Origin: Candidatus Woesearchaeota archaeon
Lineage (GTDB): Archaea; Nanobdellota; Nanobdellia; Woesearchaeales; JAFGUC01
Assembly: GCA_016938695.1 (NCBI GenBank)
Contig: JAFGUC010000024.1
Span: forward strand, 434,001-498,000
Length of the DNA: 64,000 nucleotides
Direction: 5' to 3'
Shown here: piece by piece, positions 1 through 7,190 of the stretch
Layout of the letters: every line of letters begins with the position of its first letter
Numbering within the stretch: the first letter of the stretch is position 1
Translations under genes and position numbers: made by a program
The notes under the pieces: model-generated
Told to the model about the DNA's origin: nothing
Databases searched by the model: none
The model's input: only the letters and a program-made list of their open reading frames with translations

Positions 1-544
1 TTTGAGTTTCTTTATCTCTTTCTTCTTTAGTTTCATAAACACAGTGTCCTTCTTGCCATAAAAATTCTCGGCTTCTCAAGAAAATCTTGCAATCTTGAGT
101 TTCCCAACGACAAATATTACACCACTGGTTTATTTTAAGTGGTAAATCTCTCCAAGATCTAATCCATCTTGAATAAGTATCATACATTATAGTTTCAGAT
201 GTAGGTCTGATTGCATATCTTTCCTTAGTGTCATCCTTTTGTTCAATCCATGCAACTTCTGGTTTAAATCCTTCAGCGTGTTCAGCTTCTTTATAGAAGA
301 AACTTTCAGGAATGAACATTGGAAAATATGCATTTTGGACACCATGTCCTTTGATAACAGAATTAAAATAATCCATTACACTTTGCCATACAGCATAGCC
401 TAAGGGCTTAATAATCATACAACCTTTTACAGGTGCATAATCTGCCATTCCAGATTTAGTCACAACCTGGCTATACCAATCTGCAGTGTCATCAAACTTC
501 TTTGTAGTAATTCCCAAAGTTTGCATTTTATCATTCTTTGCCAT
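1..544 (-). CDS. proS: Prolyl-tRNA synthetase, N-terminal part (cut by window edge)
   Basis: This class II aminoacyl-tRNA synthetase charges tRNA-Pro in the cytoplasm. It is not in the ORF track because it runs off the left edge; about 181 codons are visible from ATG 544. The translation begins MAKNDKMQTLGITTKK and continues through recognisable catalytic-core text, including ADYAPVKGCMIIKPLGYAVW, PMFIPESFFYKEAEHAEGF, AIRPTSETIMYD (class II motif 2 region) and WRDLPLKINQWCNICRWE. This is the archaeal/eukaryotic-type ProRS, which begins directly with the catalytic domain. An AGGTGG ribosome binding site lies at 550-555, just upstream of the ATG. The gene follows a small unknown gene on the same strand. 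The C-terminal anticodon-binding part is outside the window. Confidence 0.95.
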   Translation of the reverse strand, partial: MAKNDKMQTLGITTKKFDDTADWYSQVVTKSGMADYAPVKGCMIIKPLGYAVWQSVMDYFNSVIKGHGVQNAYFPMFIPESFFYKEAEHAEGFKPEVAWIEQKDDTKERYAIRPTSETIMYDTYSRWIRSWRDLPLKINQWCNICRWETQDCKIFLRSREFLWQEGHCVYETKEERDKETQ

Positions 545-591
545 AATAACCACCTAATTTGTTGTTAATATATAAAACTTATCAAAGATTT

Positions 592-966
592 CTAAATGAA
601 ATCTTCTAATTTAATTCTACCAGAATTAGTTACAGGTGTCAGTGGCAATTCTAATGCTTTTTCAATTATATTGCGTAATCCATCGTATTTTAGCATCGCA
701 AGAGTATCATCAAAATTGGCATGTTCTTTTAATACCAAATAGTCGCCACCCTCTCTAGGAACTGCGCAAATGAATAAATCATTTCTACCTGTTTTAATTG
801 CACAAAATTTTTCATAATTTGGAAGATACTTATCAATAAAAGACAAGGGTAATGGAATCTTTGCATCTTGTTGCTTTGGGTTGTAACCAAAACCGTGCTT
901 AGGCAGAAAATAGTGCATCTGTCTTTTTGCCCTGAAAATTCCGTAATCTTTATTCAAGTATTTCAT
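592..966 (-). CDS. Small protein of unknown function
   Basis: This 124-residue soluble protein starts MKYLNKDYGIFRAKRQ and has no signal peptide, membrane segment or metal motif. It is moderately basic at the N-terminus and contains a VPREGGDYLVL stretch that looks like a small beta-rich fold. I do not recognise a family. It lies between the PGI-family gene upstream and proS downstream, all on the minus strand with short gaps, so it may be co-transcribed with proS. Codon use and AT content match its neighbours, which supports a real gene. Confidence 0.7.
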   Translation of the reverse strand: MKYLNKDYGIFRAKRQMHYFLPKHGFGYNPKQQDAKIPLPLSFIDKYLPNYEKFCAIKTGRNDLFICAVPREGGDYLVLKEHANFDDTLAMLKYDGLRNIIEKALELPLTPVTNSGRIKLEDFI

Positions 967-999
967 ATAAAATAAGAAAAAAAGAATTAATTTAAAAAA

Positions 1000-2139
1000 T
1001 TAATGTAAATTTTTAATGATTTCTCTTGCTTTTTCTTTTCCGATGTCAACATCTGGGTTAGAGAATGGATCAACACCCTCTAGCAAACAAAAATAATATG
1101 CAACACCTTGTAATAGAACAAACAATCTAGAAATTGTTGAAACATTAACATCTGGAACATGAATCTGGACAAAACTTCGTCCCTTTTCATTAAGTCCTTC
1201 AATAGTTCCTTGAGCTTCACAATTAACAATTTCTCCAGGACTAATTCCTTGTAAATCCGAAACCAAGTCATTAATCTTTAATTCATCCGGAACAGAAATT
1301 AAATTTTCACAAGGATAGTCTCTTGTAAATAGAACAGAAACGATATCGTTTGCTCCACCCATAACTCTTTGGACAAGTTCGTGTTGGCCACGTGGTACAC
1401 TTCGTAAAAATGATATTGGACCTTTACCTTCTTTTCCAGCACCTTCATTAATTAGTTGGTTGAACAAAAAAGTAATGTTCTCAAGTTCAGGAGAATATGC
1501 GCCAAACCATATTTTATCTTTTCCTTCTTCATACTTTGAATACAAGAATTTTGCAATTTGTAATGCATCATTTTCAGTATCATCTGGTAAAATTCTTTCC
1601 TTTTGCTCAAGCGCAGCTTCCAAAACCTTTTGGAAATCAAGACCGCACAAATAGCATGGAATCCCAACAACATTTGTTGCAAGCATAAATCTTCCTGCAA
1701 CATCAGTTCTAATACCAATTACAGGAACACCTTTTTTCTCAGCTAATTCTTTTAACATTCCTTTAGATGCAAGAACTAAAGCAGGATATTCTTTAAACAG
1801 TAAAAATGAACTAATAACTTCTAATGTATCTCCACTTCTAGACATGTAAACAATCAATGTTTTAGCAGGATCAAGTGCCTTGACTTTAGAAACAATTTCT
1901 GGATGAGTTGCATCAAGAATAATTGTATTTTTCGTAAAAAATCTTTGTAAAGGTTCTAGGTAGATTGCATTTCCACCCGTTCCAACCAAAACAATATTTT
2001 CATATCCAACAAGATTTTCAACTTTCTTTATTTCTTCAGGATATCTTAACATATATTCTTCAATAGCAGTCATAAAATTTGGTATGTCTGAAGAGACACT
2101 GTAATTAACTTCTTTATTTTCAGAAAACAAAATCTTCAA
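1000..2139 (-). CDS. Glucose-6-phosphate isomerase family (SIS-fold) protein
   Basis: This is a sugar-phosphate isomerase-fold protein that probably interconverts glucose-6-phosphate and fructose-6-phosphate. SIS-domain signatures include VGTGGNAIYLEPL near the N-terminus and YMSRSGDTLEVI (phosphosugar-binding loop). The C-terminal half carries PGI-like text: GKGPISFLRSVPRGQHEL and DPFSNPDVDIGKEKA, the latter matching the family's NPFdqPgVe-gK block. At about 379 residues it is shorter than classical PGI (about 450 or more), as in compact archaeal/bacterial forms. Start choice: the ORF track begins at GTG 2148, but that GTG is part of a GAGGTGA ribosome binding site. TTG at 2139 sits 5 nt downstream and is the likelier start, giving MKILFSENKEVNY. 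Confidence 0.8.
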   Translation of the reverse strand: MKILFSENKEVNYSVSSDIPNFMTAIEEYMLRYPEEIKKVENLVGYENIVLVGTGGNAIYLEPLQRFFTKNTIILDATHPEIVSKVKALDPAKTLIVYMSRSGDTLEVISSFLLFKEYPALVLASKGMLKELAEKKGVPVIGIRTDVAGRFMLATNVVGIPCYLCGLDFQKVLEAALEQKERILPDDTENDALQIAKFLYSKYEEGKDKIWFGAYSPELENITFLFNQLINEGAGKEGKGPISFLRSVPRGQHELVQRVMGGANDIVSVLFTRDYPCENLISVPDELKINDLVSDLQGISPGEIVNCEAQGTIEGLNEKGRSFVQIHVPDVNVSTISRLFVLLQGVAYYFCLLEGVDPFSNPDVDIGKEKAREIIKNLH

Positions 2140-2183
2140 AAAAATCACCTCGAAACAAATATAAATCCCTTAAAGTGGACAAA

Positions 2184-2191
2184 TTTATAAA
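2184..2191 (+). promoter_or_regulatory. TATA box of the methylthiotransferase gene
   Basis: TTTATAAA lies about 38 nt before ATG 2226, which predicts a transcript start near 2213 and a leader of roughly a dozen bases. It lies inside the upstream extension of the ORF-track prediction (GTG 2175), which argues that the extension is not translated. Confidence 0.65.
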
Positions 2192-2225
2192 ACTATCTTG
2201 GATTTATATTCAAATTAATACAAAA

Positions 2226-3482
2226 ATGGGAAAAAAAGTCTACATTAAAACATTTGGTTGTACAATAAACCGTGCAGATTCACTAACTATGGAGAATCTG
2301 TTAAAAAACAAAGGTTACAAAATAGTTGATGAACCAAAAGGTGCTGATTTTGCAATAATAAATTCATGCACAGTTAAGTATTCTGCAGAAGCAAAGATGT
2401 TTGTAGAGATTGAAAAAGTAAAGCCTTTAGTCAAGCACATAATTTTAGCAGGTTGTGTGCCTCAAGCAGAACATAGTAAAACTCGACTAAAAAATTACAA
2501 CATAATTGGTGTAGACAAAACAATAAATGTTGTAGATATAATTGAATCAGTATCAAAAGGATTAATCATTCAAAATTTAGAACATGATTTAGATGATACT
2601 TTAGAAATAGAAAAAAGTTACAACCAAACTATTGAAATTGTTCCAATCTCAAAAGGTTGTCTTGGTGACTGTAGTTATTGTAAAACTCGACAAGCAAGAG
2701 GAACATTGCATTCTTTTAGCAAGACGAGAATATTAAGTTCAATAAAAAGGGCATTAGATACTGGTAAGAAAGAAATTTGGTTATCGTCTCAAGATTGCGG
2801 AGCATATGGTTTAGACATTAAATCAAATTTGGCTGAGCTTTTACATTACATTCTAAAAAATACTCCAAAAAATTATAGAATCCGTCTTGGGATGTCAAAT
2901 CCTAACTTTATTTCAAAACTAACAACCGAACTCATTGAAATCTTTAAAGATGACAGGATGTTCAAATTTTTGCATATTCCAGTTCAATCTGGTTCAAATA
3001 GAATCCTTAAATTAATGCGAAGACAATACCAGATTTCTGAATTTACTAAAATAATAACTGAATTTAGACAAGTCTTTCCAGATATAACAATCGCAACAGA
3101 TATTATTGTCGGATTCCCAACCGAAACCGAAGAAGATTTCTTAAAAAGCTATAACTTAGTTAAAAGATATAAAATTCCTATTTTGAATTACTCAAGATTT
3201 TGGCCAAGGCCAAATACTGATGCTGCTAAATTAGAAGAACTATCTTTATCAATCATGAAAGAGCGAACTTCAAAACTAAAACAGTTACATGAAAAAACAA
3301 CAACAGCTATACTAAAAGAATTAGTCGGACATTCCTGTGACGTTTTAGTAGATGAATTAGACGATTCCAAGATTATTGGCCGAACTAATAATTATCTAAA
3401 AATTATTCTAAAAACAGGAAAACTTTCTACATTCAAGACAATAACAGTTGTCAAAAGTGGAAGGTGGGAACTATACGAATGA
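2226..3482 (+). CDS. tRNA t6A37 methylthiotransferase (MiaB/CDKAL1 family)
   Basis: This radical-SAM enzyme adds a methylthio group to N6-threonylcarbamoyladenosine at position 37 of ANN-decoding tRNAs. From ATG 2226 the protein begins MGKKVYIKTFGCTINRADS. The N-terminal UPF0004 domain carries the cysteines that bind the auxiliary cluster (TFGC, NSCTV, AGCVPQ). The radical-SAM motif CLGDCSYC lies near residue 145. The barrel includes FLHIPVQSGSNRILKLM and IATDIIVGFPTETEEDF, and a C-terminal TRAM-like domain follows. About 418 residues is normal for the archaeal/eukaryotic e-MtaB group. The track's earlier GTG start would translate through a TATA box, so I prefer ATG 2226. The gene is divergent from the PGI-family gene. 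Confidence 0.92.
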   Translation: MGKKVYIKTFGCTINRADSLTMENLLKNKGYKIVDEPKGADFAIINSCTVKYSAEAKMFVEIEKVKPLVKHIILAGCVPQAEHSKTRLKNYNIIGVDKTINVVDIIESVSKGLIIQNLEHDLDDTLEIEKSYNQTIEIVPISKGCLGDCSYCKTRQARGTLHSFSKTRILSSIKRALDTGKKEIWLSSQDCGAYGLDIKSNLAELLHYILKNTPKNYRIRLGMSNPNFISKLTTELIEIFKDDRMFKFLHIPVQSGSNRILKLMRRQYQISEFTKIITEFRQVFPDITIATDIIVGFPTETEEDFLKSYNLVKRYKIPILNYSRFWPRPNTDAAKLEELSLSIMKERTSKLKQLHEKTTTAILKELVGHSCDVLVDELDDSKIIGRTNNYLKIILKTGKLSTFKTITVVKSGRWELYE

Positions 3483-3516
3483 ATAAATATTTTGTTGTTT
3501 AAAAACAAATATTTAT
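3483..3516 (+). terminator. AT-rich hairpin after the methylthiotransferase
   Basis: Directly after the stop codon, ATAAATATTT pairs with AAATATTTAT around a short loop, with a one-base bulge. It may help end or stabilise the mRNA. Archaeal termination mostly uses T-runs, so its role is uncertain. Confidence 0.4.
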
Positions 3517-3621
3517 CCGTCGTCATTAAAGACACATATTAAAATTACACCATTTTTATTTTATTTTAATACAAAATTGCAAGTGTTTTTGTAGTTTTAT
3601 TAAAAATACGTTTCTTAGTTG

Positions 3622-3629
3622 TTTATATA
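3622..3629 (+). promoter_or_regulatory. TATA box, predicted leaderless transcript
   Basis: TTTATATA is centred about 27 nt before ATG 3653, so transcription probably begins at or next to the start codon. Confidence 0.6.
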
Positions 3630-3652
3630 TCTGATTGTACATATAATAGAAT

Positions 3653-4363
3653 ATGCTAACAGATATTGTTGAATCATACAACGGGTTGCGAACCGAATTA
3701 CAATCAGACCTTTCTGGTTTTAATGGACAATTAGAATTAGCAATTTTTGATATGTTATACAATATTGAAATCGCTCACGAAACTAAAAAAGAAGGAGTAA
3801 AAGATATTCTAGATTCTTTAGGAATTCATACCAAAAATCCAGGACTTACTGTAATTATTGGTTATGACACAACTAAACACGATAACAGTTATCTATTCAA
3901 TGGAACAAGATTTGACAATCCAATTCCAGTTTTAGTTGAAAATAATGGTGCATATGAAGTAAACCCTGATGCTTACAACTTAATTGTCAAAGCAAGTAAG
4001 AAAGATTACGCAACAATAATTGATGTTAAAGGTAATATAATTGCAACAGGTGTTTTCATCAATAAAGTTTCACTAGATAATCTTGCAAAACAACTTGGTT
4101 ATCAAGATTCCAAAAATGGTAAGCTTATAGATAAGAACGGTGAAGAACTTTTTGCCTATGAGGCTTTTGGTTTTGGTGAACCAGTAGGTACAAGACAAAG
4201 CTCAGCAATATATGCAACTAATAGATTTGAAGGTTCAAAAGCATATACTCTTTCAGAAAATGAGTATGATTGTGACAAGATACCTCACCTTCGAAGAATG
4301 GAAAATAGTAGAGTTACACATTCAACAAATCAAGCAGAAGGTTACAAAGCAAAAAAATACTAA
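3653..4363 (+). CDS. DisA_N-like (diadenylate cyclase family) protein with altered motifs
   Basis: The C-terminal two-thirds resemble the DisA_N/DAC domain that makes cyclic di-AMP from two ATP. DYATIIDVKGNIIATGVFI corresponds to the DGA block, and PVGTRQSSAIYATNR followed by AYTLSEN corresponds to the GTRH(R/T)xA...SE block. The usual DGA reads DYA here and the usual RH reads RQ, so activity is uncertain. An extra insert of about 35 residues (LGYQDSKNGKLIDKNGEELF) separates the blocks. The N-terminal 60-70 residues are unrelated helical sequence. There is no membrane segment, as in soluble archaeal DacZ proteins. The gene is monocistronic from a leaderless promoter and convergent (4-nt overlap) with the next gene. 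The family call rests on motif order only. Confidence 0.55.
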   Translation: MLTDIVESYNGLRTELQSDLSGFNGQLELAIFDMLYNIEIAHETKKEGVKDILDSLGIHTKNPGLTVIIGYDTTKHDNSYLFNGTRFDNPIPVLVENNGAYEVNPDAYNLIVKASKKDYATIIDVKGNIIATGVFINKVSLDNLAKQLGYQDSKNGKLIDKNGEELFAYEAFGFGEPVGTRQSSAIYATNRFEGSKAYTLSENEYDCDKIPHLRRMENSRVTHSTNQAEGYKAKKY

Positions 4364-5562
4364 ACATTTTCTTTTAAAAAATCAATTATTTTTTTGAAAT
4401 TAATGTCGTTCATTTCTTTAGAATATTCCCTAGCAAGACCAAATAATATTTCTTTATCAATTAATGGATATAAACTTCCAACAATGTAATTTGTGAATTG
4501 AGTTATGTTGTGCGCCTTAAAATCTCTTTTACATCTTTCAAAATCAATAAAATTAACATTAAGATTTGAATCAATTAAGATATGTTTGTAAGGATATTTC
4601 ATTTCATCCTTGTTATATCCATGAGAATCTAAAATTCTTAGCTTGTCTAGAATCTCAAAAAGGACTTTTTTTCTTTCAACAGCAGATAATTCAATCCATT
4701 TATCATCGATATTAATTCCATCGATAAAATGATATGCAAAAAAATTGTGTCCATTAAAAATAACTTTAGGTCCAATTCCTAATTTGTTTAGTTCTAATAA
4801 CATATCGTACTCAAAATTAATGGTATTTGCTTGAGATTTAGGATTATGAATTTTGATAGCAATTTTTTCATTGTTTAAATCTCCAACATAAATAACTCCT
4901 CGTCGACCTTTTGCAAGATATTTGATGTTTGTAAGGCCTTTTTCTTCTAATGTTTTCAAAACAAATGATTTTATTATTTTCAGAACGTAAAGTTTTTCCA
5001 TTAAGCCAACATTTCTTTCTTCAATCATTTCATAATCTAAACAGTTGTCAACAATGAATTCAATTATTTTCTCAAGTTTAGTTAAACTAGAAAAAATGAT
5101 AATTGCTTGACCATCAACAGTCAAATGAGGATTCAAGGAATCAATAAATTTTTTTGTAATCTCATATCCTTTTTTTCCGCCATCAACAGATTTTACGAAT
5201 GGATCATTTTGATCAAGCATACTTGCAGGAAGATATGGTGGATTAAAAATAATTGTGTCAAACTTTTCACAAGAAAGAGAACCAAACAAATCAGAATATT
5301 TAACAGGAATACTTACTTTATTCAAAGAAGAATTCTCTGAAATCAATTCAATGGCATTAGGGTTAATATCAACACAACTGATATCAAAACCCATTTTTGC
5401 AAGCATGATGCAAGTATAACCTGAACCAGCACCAACCTCAAGACATCTGCCTTTTGCTAAATTAAACACTTGTTTTGCAAGCATAAACGTATCTTCATCA
5501 GGTGCATAAACTAAAGGATGACTTTTTATTTCAATATCTCTAATAACGTCATTAAATTCCAT
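4360..5562 (-). CDS. HemK-like N5-glutamine methyltransferase fused to a protein-kinase-like domain
   Basis: Residues 1-200 form a Rossmann methyltransferase of the HemK/PrmC/Mtq2 family: CLEVGAGSGYTCIML is the SAM loop, CVDINPNA is the acidic loop, and FNPPYLP is the catalytic NPPY that methylates a glutamine, in archaea probably the GGQ of release factor aRF1. From about residue 205 a second domain resembles the archaeal COG2112-type predicted Ser/Thr kinase: LAKGRRGVIYVGDL (glycine-rich-like strand), EKIAIKIHNPKSQ (VAIK-like lysine), GPKVIFNGHNF, KHILIDSNLNVNFIDFERC (catalytic and DFG-like loops). Both normally occur as separate proteins. A TATA box near 5590-5601 precedes the ATG. The fusion is read directly from one uninterrupted frame of 400 codons. 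Confidence 0.8.
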   Translation of the reverse strand: MEFNDVIRDIEIKSHPLVYAPDEDTFMLAKQVFNLAKGRCLEVGAGSGYTCIMLAKMGFDISCVDINPNAIELISENSSLNKVSIPVKYSDLFGSLSCEKFDTIIFNPPYLPASMLDQNDPFVKSVDGGKKGYEITKKFIDSLNPHLTVDGQAIIIFSSLTKLEKIIEFIVDNCLDYEMIEERNVGLMEKLYVLKIIKSFVLKTLEEKGLTNIKYLAKGRRGVIYVGDLNNEKIAIKIHNPKSQANTINFEYDMLLELNKLGIGPKVIFNGHNFFAYHFIDGINIDDKWIELSAVERKKVLFEILDKLRILDSHGYNKDEMKYPYKHILIDSNLNVNFIDFERCKRDFKAHNITQFTNYIVGSLYPLIDKEILFGLAREYSKEMNDINFKKIIDFLKENV

Positions 5563-5649
5563 TTTTGATATTAAATTGACTAGGATAATTATTTATAAAT
5601 ATTACTTTTATTTATTTCAATATTGAAAATAAAAAATAAAGTCACAAAA

Positions 5650-5681
5650 TTTATAAATGTAATATACTAATTAGTATATTA
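5650..5681 (+). promoter_or_regulatory. TATA box followed by a 22-bp perfect palindrome
   Basis: TTTATAAAT (5650-5658) is followed at once by a perfect 22-bp palindrome at 5660-5681 with half-site TAATATACTAA. The palindrome covers the predicted transcript start of the pilin-like operon (first ATG 5712), a position where a bound dimeric regulator would block or modulate initiation. Confidence 0.6.
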
Positions 5682-5711
5682 TTATACTAAATTTTTAAAA
5701 GAGGTGTAACA

Positions 5712-6230
5712 ATGGCGTTTAACAAAAAAGCAAGTTTGAACATGTCCATTAACGCAATTGTCATGTTAGTTATGGCGATGGCCTTGCTTGGACTTGGTCT
5801 AACATTCATCAGAGGAATGATGGGTGGAGCTACAGGAAAACTTGGTGGAGCAATAGATGCAGCAGATTTAAGCGAGCCTCCAACAGCAGAAAAGCCTGTA
5901 ACAATGGATAGGACTATTAAGATTAAAAGAGGAAAAACTGTAAACACTAAAATCGGTTTCTATAACACTGGTGATGCAGTAACAGATGCCGTTCCTGAGT
6001 TTGATAGCACAGCTGGTGACGCATGTAAAGGTTCAGGCAGTGGTGGATCATTCACTCCTGGAATTGTAGCATTACCTCAAGATGTTGGCTCAGGTCAATC
6101 AGCAGCATACGAAGTTATTATCGATTTGTCACAAGCAAATCCACAACCAGGACCAGGAACGTATGCTTGTAAATTAGCAATCGCTAACACAGAAGAAGAA
6201 AAGCAATTCTTCCTTGAAGTAACATCATAA
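5712..6230 (+). CDS. Pilin-like surface protein with class III signal peptide
   Basis: The N-terminus MAFNKKASLNMSINAIVML is a type IV pilin/archaellin-type signal: a short positively charged leader, then a hydrophobic helix to about residue 38 that would act as the filament core after prepilin peptidase cleavage. The remaining 130 residues are secreted: TIKIKRGKTVNTKIGFYNTGD, a pair of cysteines (DACKG, YACKL) likely disulfide-bonded, and a glycine/proline-rich stretch. A GAGGTG ribosome binding site precedes the ATG. It is the first gene of a three-gene operon with a second pilin-like gene. No assembly ATPase is in the window, so it is either a filament subunit or a membrane-anchored surface protein. 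Confidence 0.75.
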   Translation: MAFNKKASLNMSINAIVMLVMAMALLGLGLTFIRGMMGGATGKLGGAIDAADLSEPPTAEKPVTMDRTIKIKRGKTVNTKIGFYNTGDAVTDAVPEFDSTAGDACKGSGSGGSFTPGIVALPQDVGSGQSAAYEVIIDLSQANPQPGPGTYACKLAIANTEEEKQFFLEVTS

Positions 6231-6274
6231 ATTGATGTTATTTTTTTAATTTTTTTAATAAAGAGGTGATTCTT

Positions 6275-6499
6275 ATGAAAAAGCGTTTAACTCGTCAAGA
6301 GGAATTTGAAGTTCTAAAATTAGTTCTCGATAAATTCTTATGGTTAGGTTTTGGAGTTATGGCATTTGGTCTATACACTCTTCTAACTGGTGGAGCTAAC
6401 GAAGGTTTACTTAGAGGATTCGCATTTATGATTGGTGGAGTATTAATCCTTTTAGTCTTCATGGGCCTTTTGATAAAAGAATATGAAATTATGCCTTGA
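6275..6499 (+). CDS. Small two-helix membrane protein
   Basis: This protein of about 74 residues has two transmembrane segments, FLWLGFGVMAFGLYTLLTGG and GFAFMIGGVLILLVFMGLLI, separated by a short loop, with a charged N-terminus (MKKRLTRQEEFEVLKL). I do not recognise a family. It is sandwiched between two pilin-like genes on the same strand and may serve their assembly or anchoring; this is inferred from position only. The track starts at GTG 6266, but that GTG belongs to the GAGGTGAT ribosome binding site, so ATG 6275 is the likely start. Confidence 0.75.
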   Translation: MKKRLTRQEEFEVLKLVLDKFLWLGFGVMAFGLYTLLTGGANEGLLRGFAFMIGGVLILLVFMGLLIKEYEIMP

Positions 6500-6536
6500 G
6501 GCTAATTTTTTTATTTAATTTTTATAGGTGGTATAT

Positions 6537-7142
6537 ATGGTAATGTCCAAAAAAGGTTTCGAGCTTTCAATTAATATGGTTGTAATTCTAATAATTACTA
6601 TTGCTGTTTTCGGTGGTGGACTTATGCTTTTAAGAAAGATGATGTCTGGTGCTGGAGATATTCAAGCAAGAGTTTCACAACAACAAAAAAGTCAGATAGA
6701 ATCCATGCTTCTAAACTCTGATGCACGTGTTGCAATTCCAATGAATAAGCAAACGCTCAAAAGGGGCGATCATTTAACAATCGGGGTTGGAATAAACAAC
6801 ATCTTTAGAGATTCTCAAGGTTCTGGTTTAGAAGAAGACCTTTTCGGACTCAATGTTAAATTTTCAACAGTTCAGTTGTTATCTGGTCAAAATTGTAACT
6901 CCGATGAATGGATGAATCCTGGTTGTGGAAATGGTGCTGCAAGTCCAGATAGTTTCATCATAATGTTAGCAACAGATTACTCAGTAAAAAAGAACAATTA
7001 TGAAATTGTTGAAGTACCTTTTGTAATTCCAAAAGATGCGAAACCGGGTAAATATGTTTTCAATGTAAACGTAACATATGATGAATCTGGAGAAACAAAA
7101 TCATACGATGTAATCAAAAAAATCTATTTAACAATAGAATAA
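6537..7142 (+). CDS. Second pilin-like surface protein
   Basis: MVMSKKGFELSINMVVILII is another class III (prepilin-type) signal: a basic leader, then a hydrophobic helix to about residue 34. The mature part, about 170 residues, contains PMNKQTLKRGDHLTIGVGI and ends in a beta-rich CARDB-like region (VPFVIPKDAKPGKYVFNV). Two cysteines (QNCNSDEW, NPGCG) are close together. An AGGTGG ribosome binding site at 6525-6530 sets the start at ATG 6537 rather than the track's GTG 6528. It probably works with the first pilin-like protein, since both share the SINxxV helix style. T-rich sequence follows the stop. Confidence 0.75.
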   Translation: MVMSKKGFELSINMVVILIITIAVFGGGLMLLRKMMSGAGDIQARVSQQQKSQIESMLLNSDARVAIPMNKQTLKRGDHLTIGVGINNIFRDSQGSGLEEDLFGLNVKFSTVQLLSGQNCNSDEWMNPGCGNGAASPDSFIIMLATDYSVKKNNYEIVEVPFVIPKDAKPGKYVFNVNVTYDESGETKSYDVIKKIYLTIE

Positions 7143-7160
7143 TTTTTTTTATTTTTTAAA
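7143..7160 (+). terminator. T-rich terminator after the pilin-like operon
   Basis: Two T-runs (ATTTTTTTTATTTTTT) follow the stop codon of the second pilin-like gene, before the convergent gene ends at 7191. T-runs of this kind direct archaeal transcription termination. Confidence 0.5.
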
Positions 7161-7190
7161 AATTAGAAAAGAAAAATAATTAAAAAAAAT

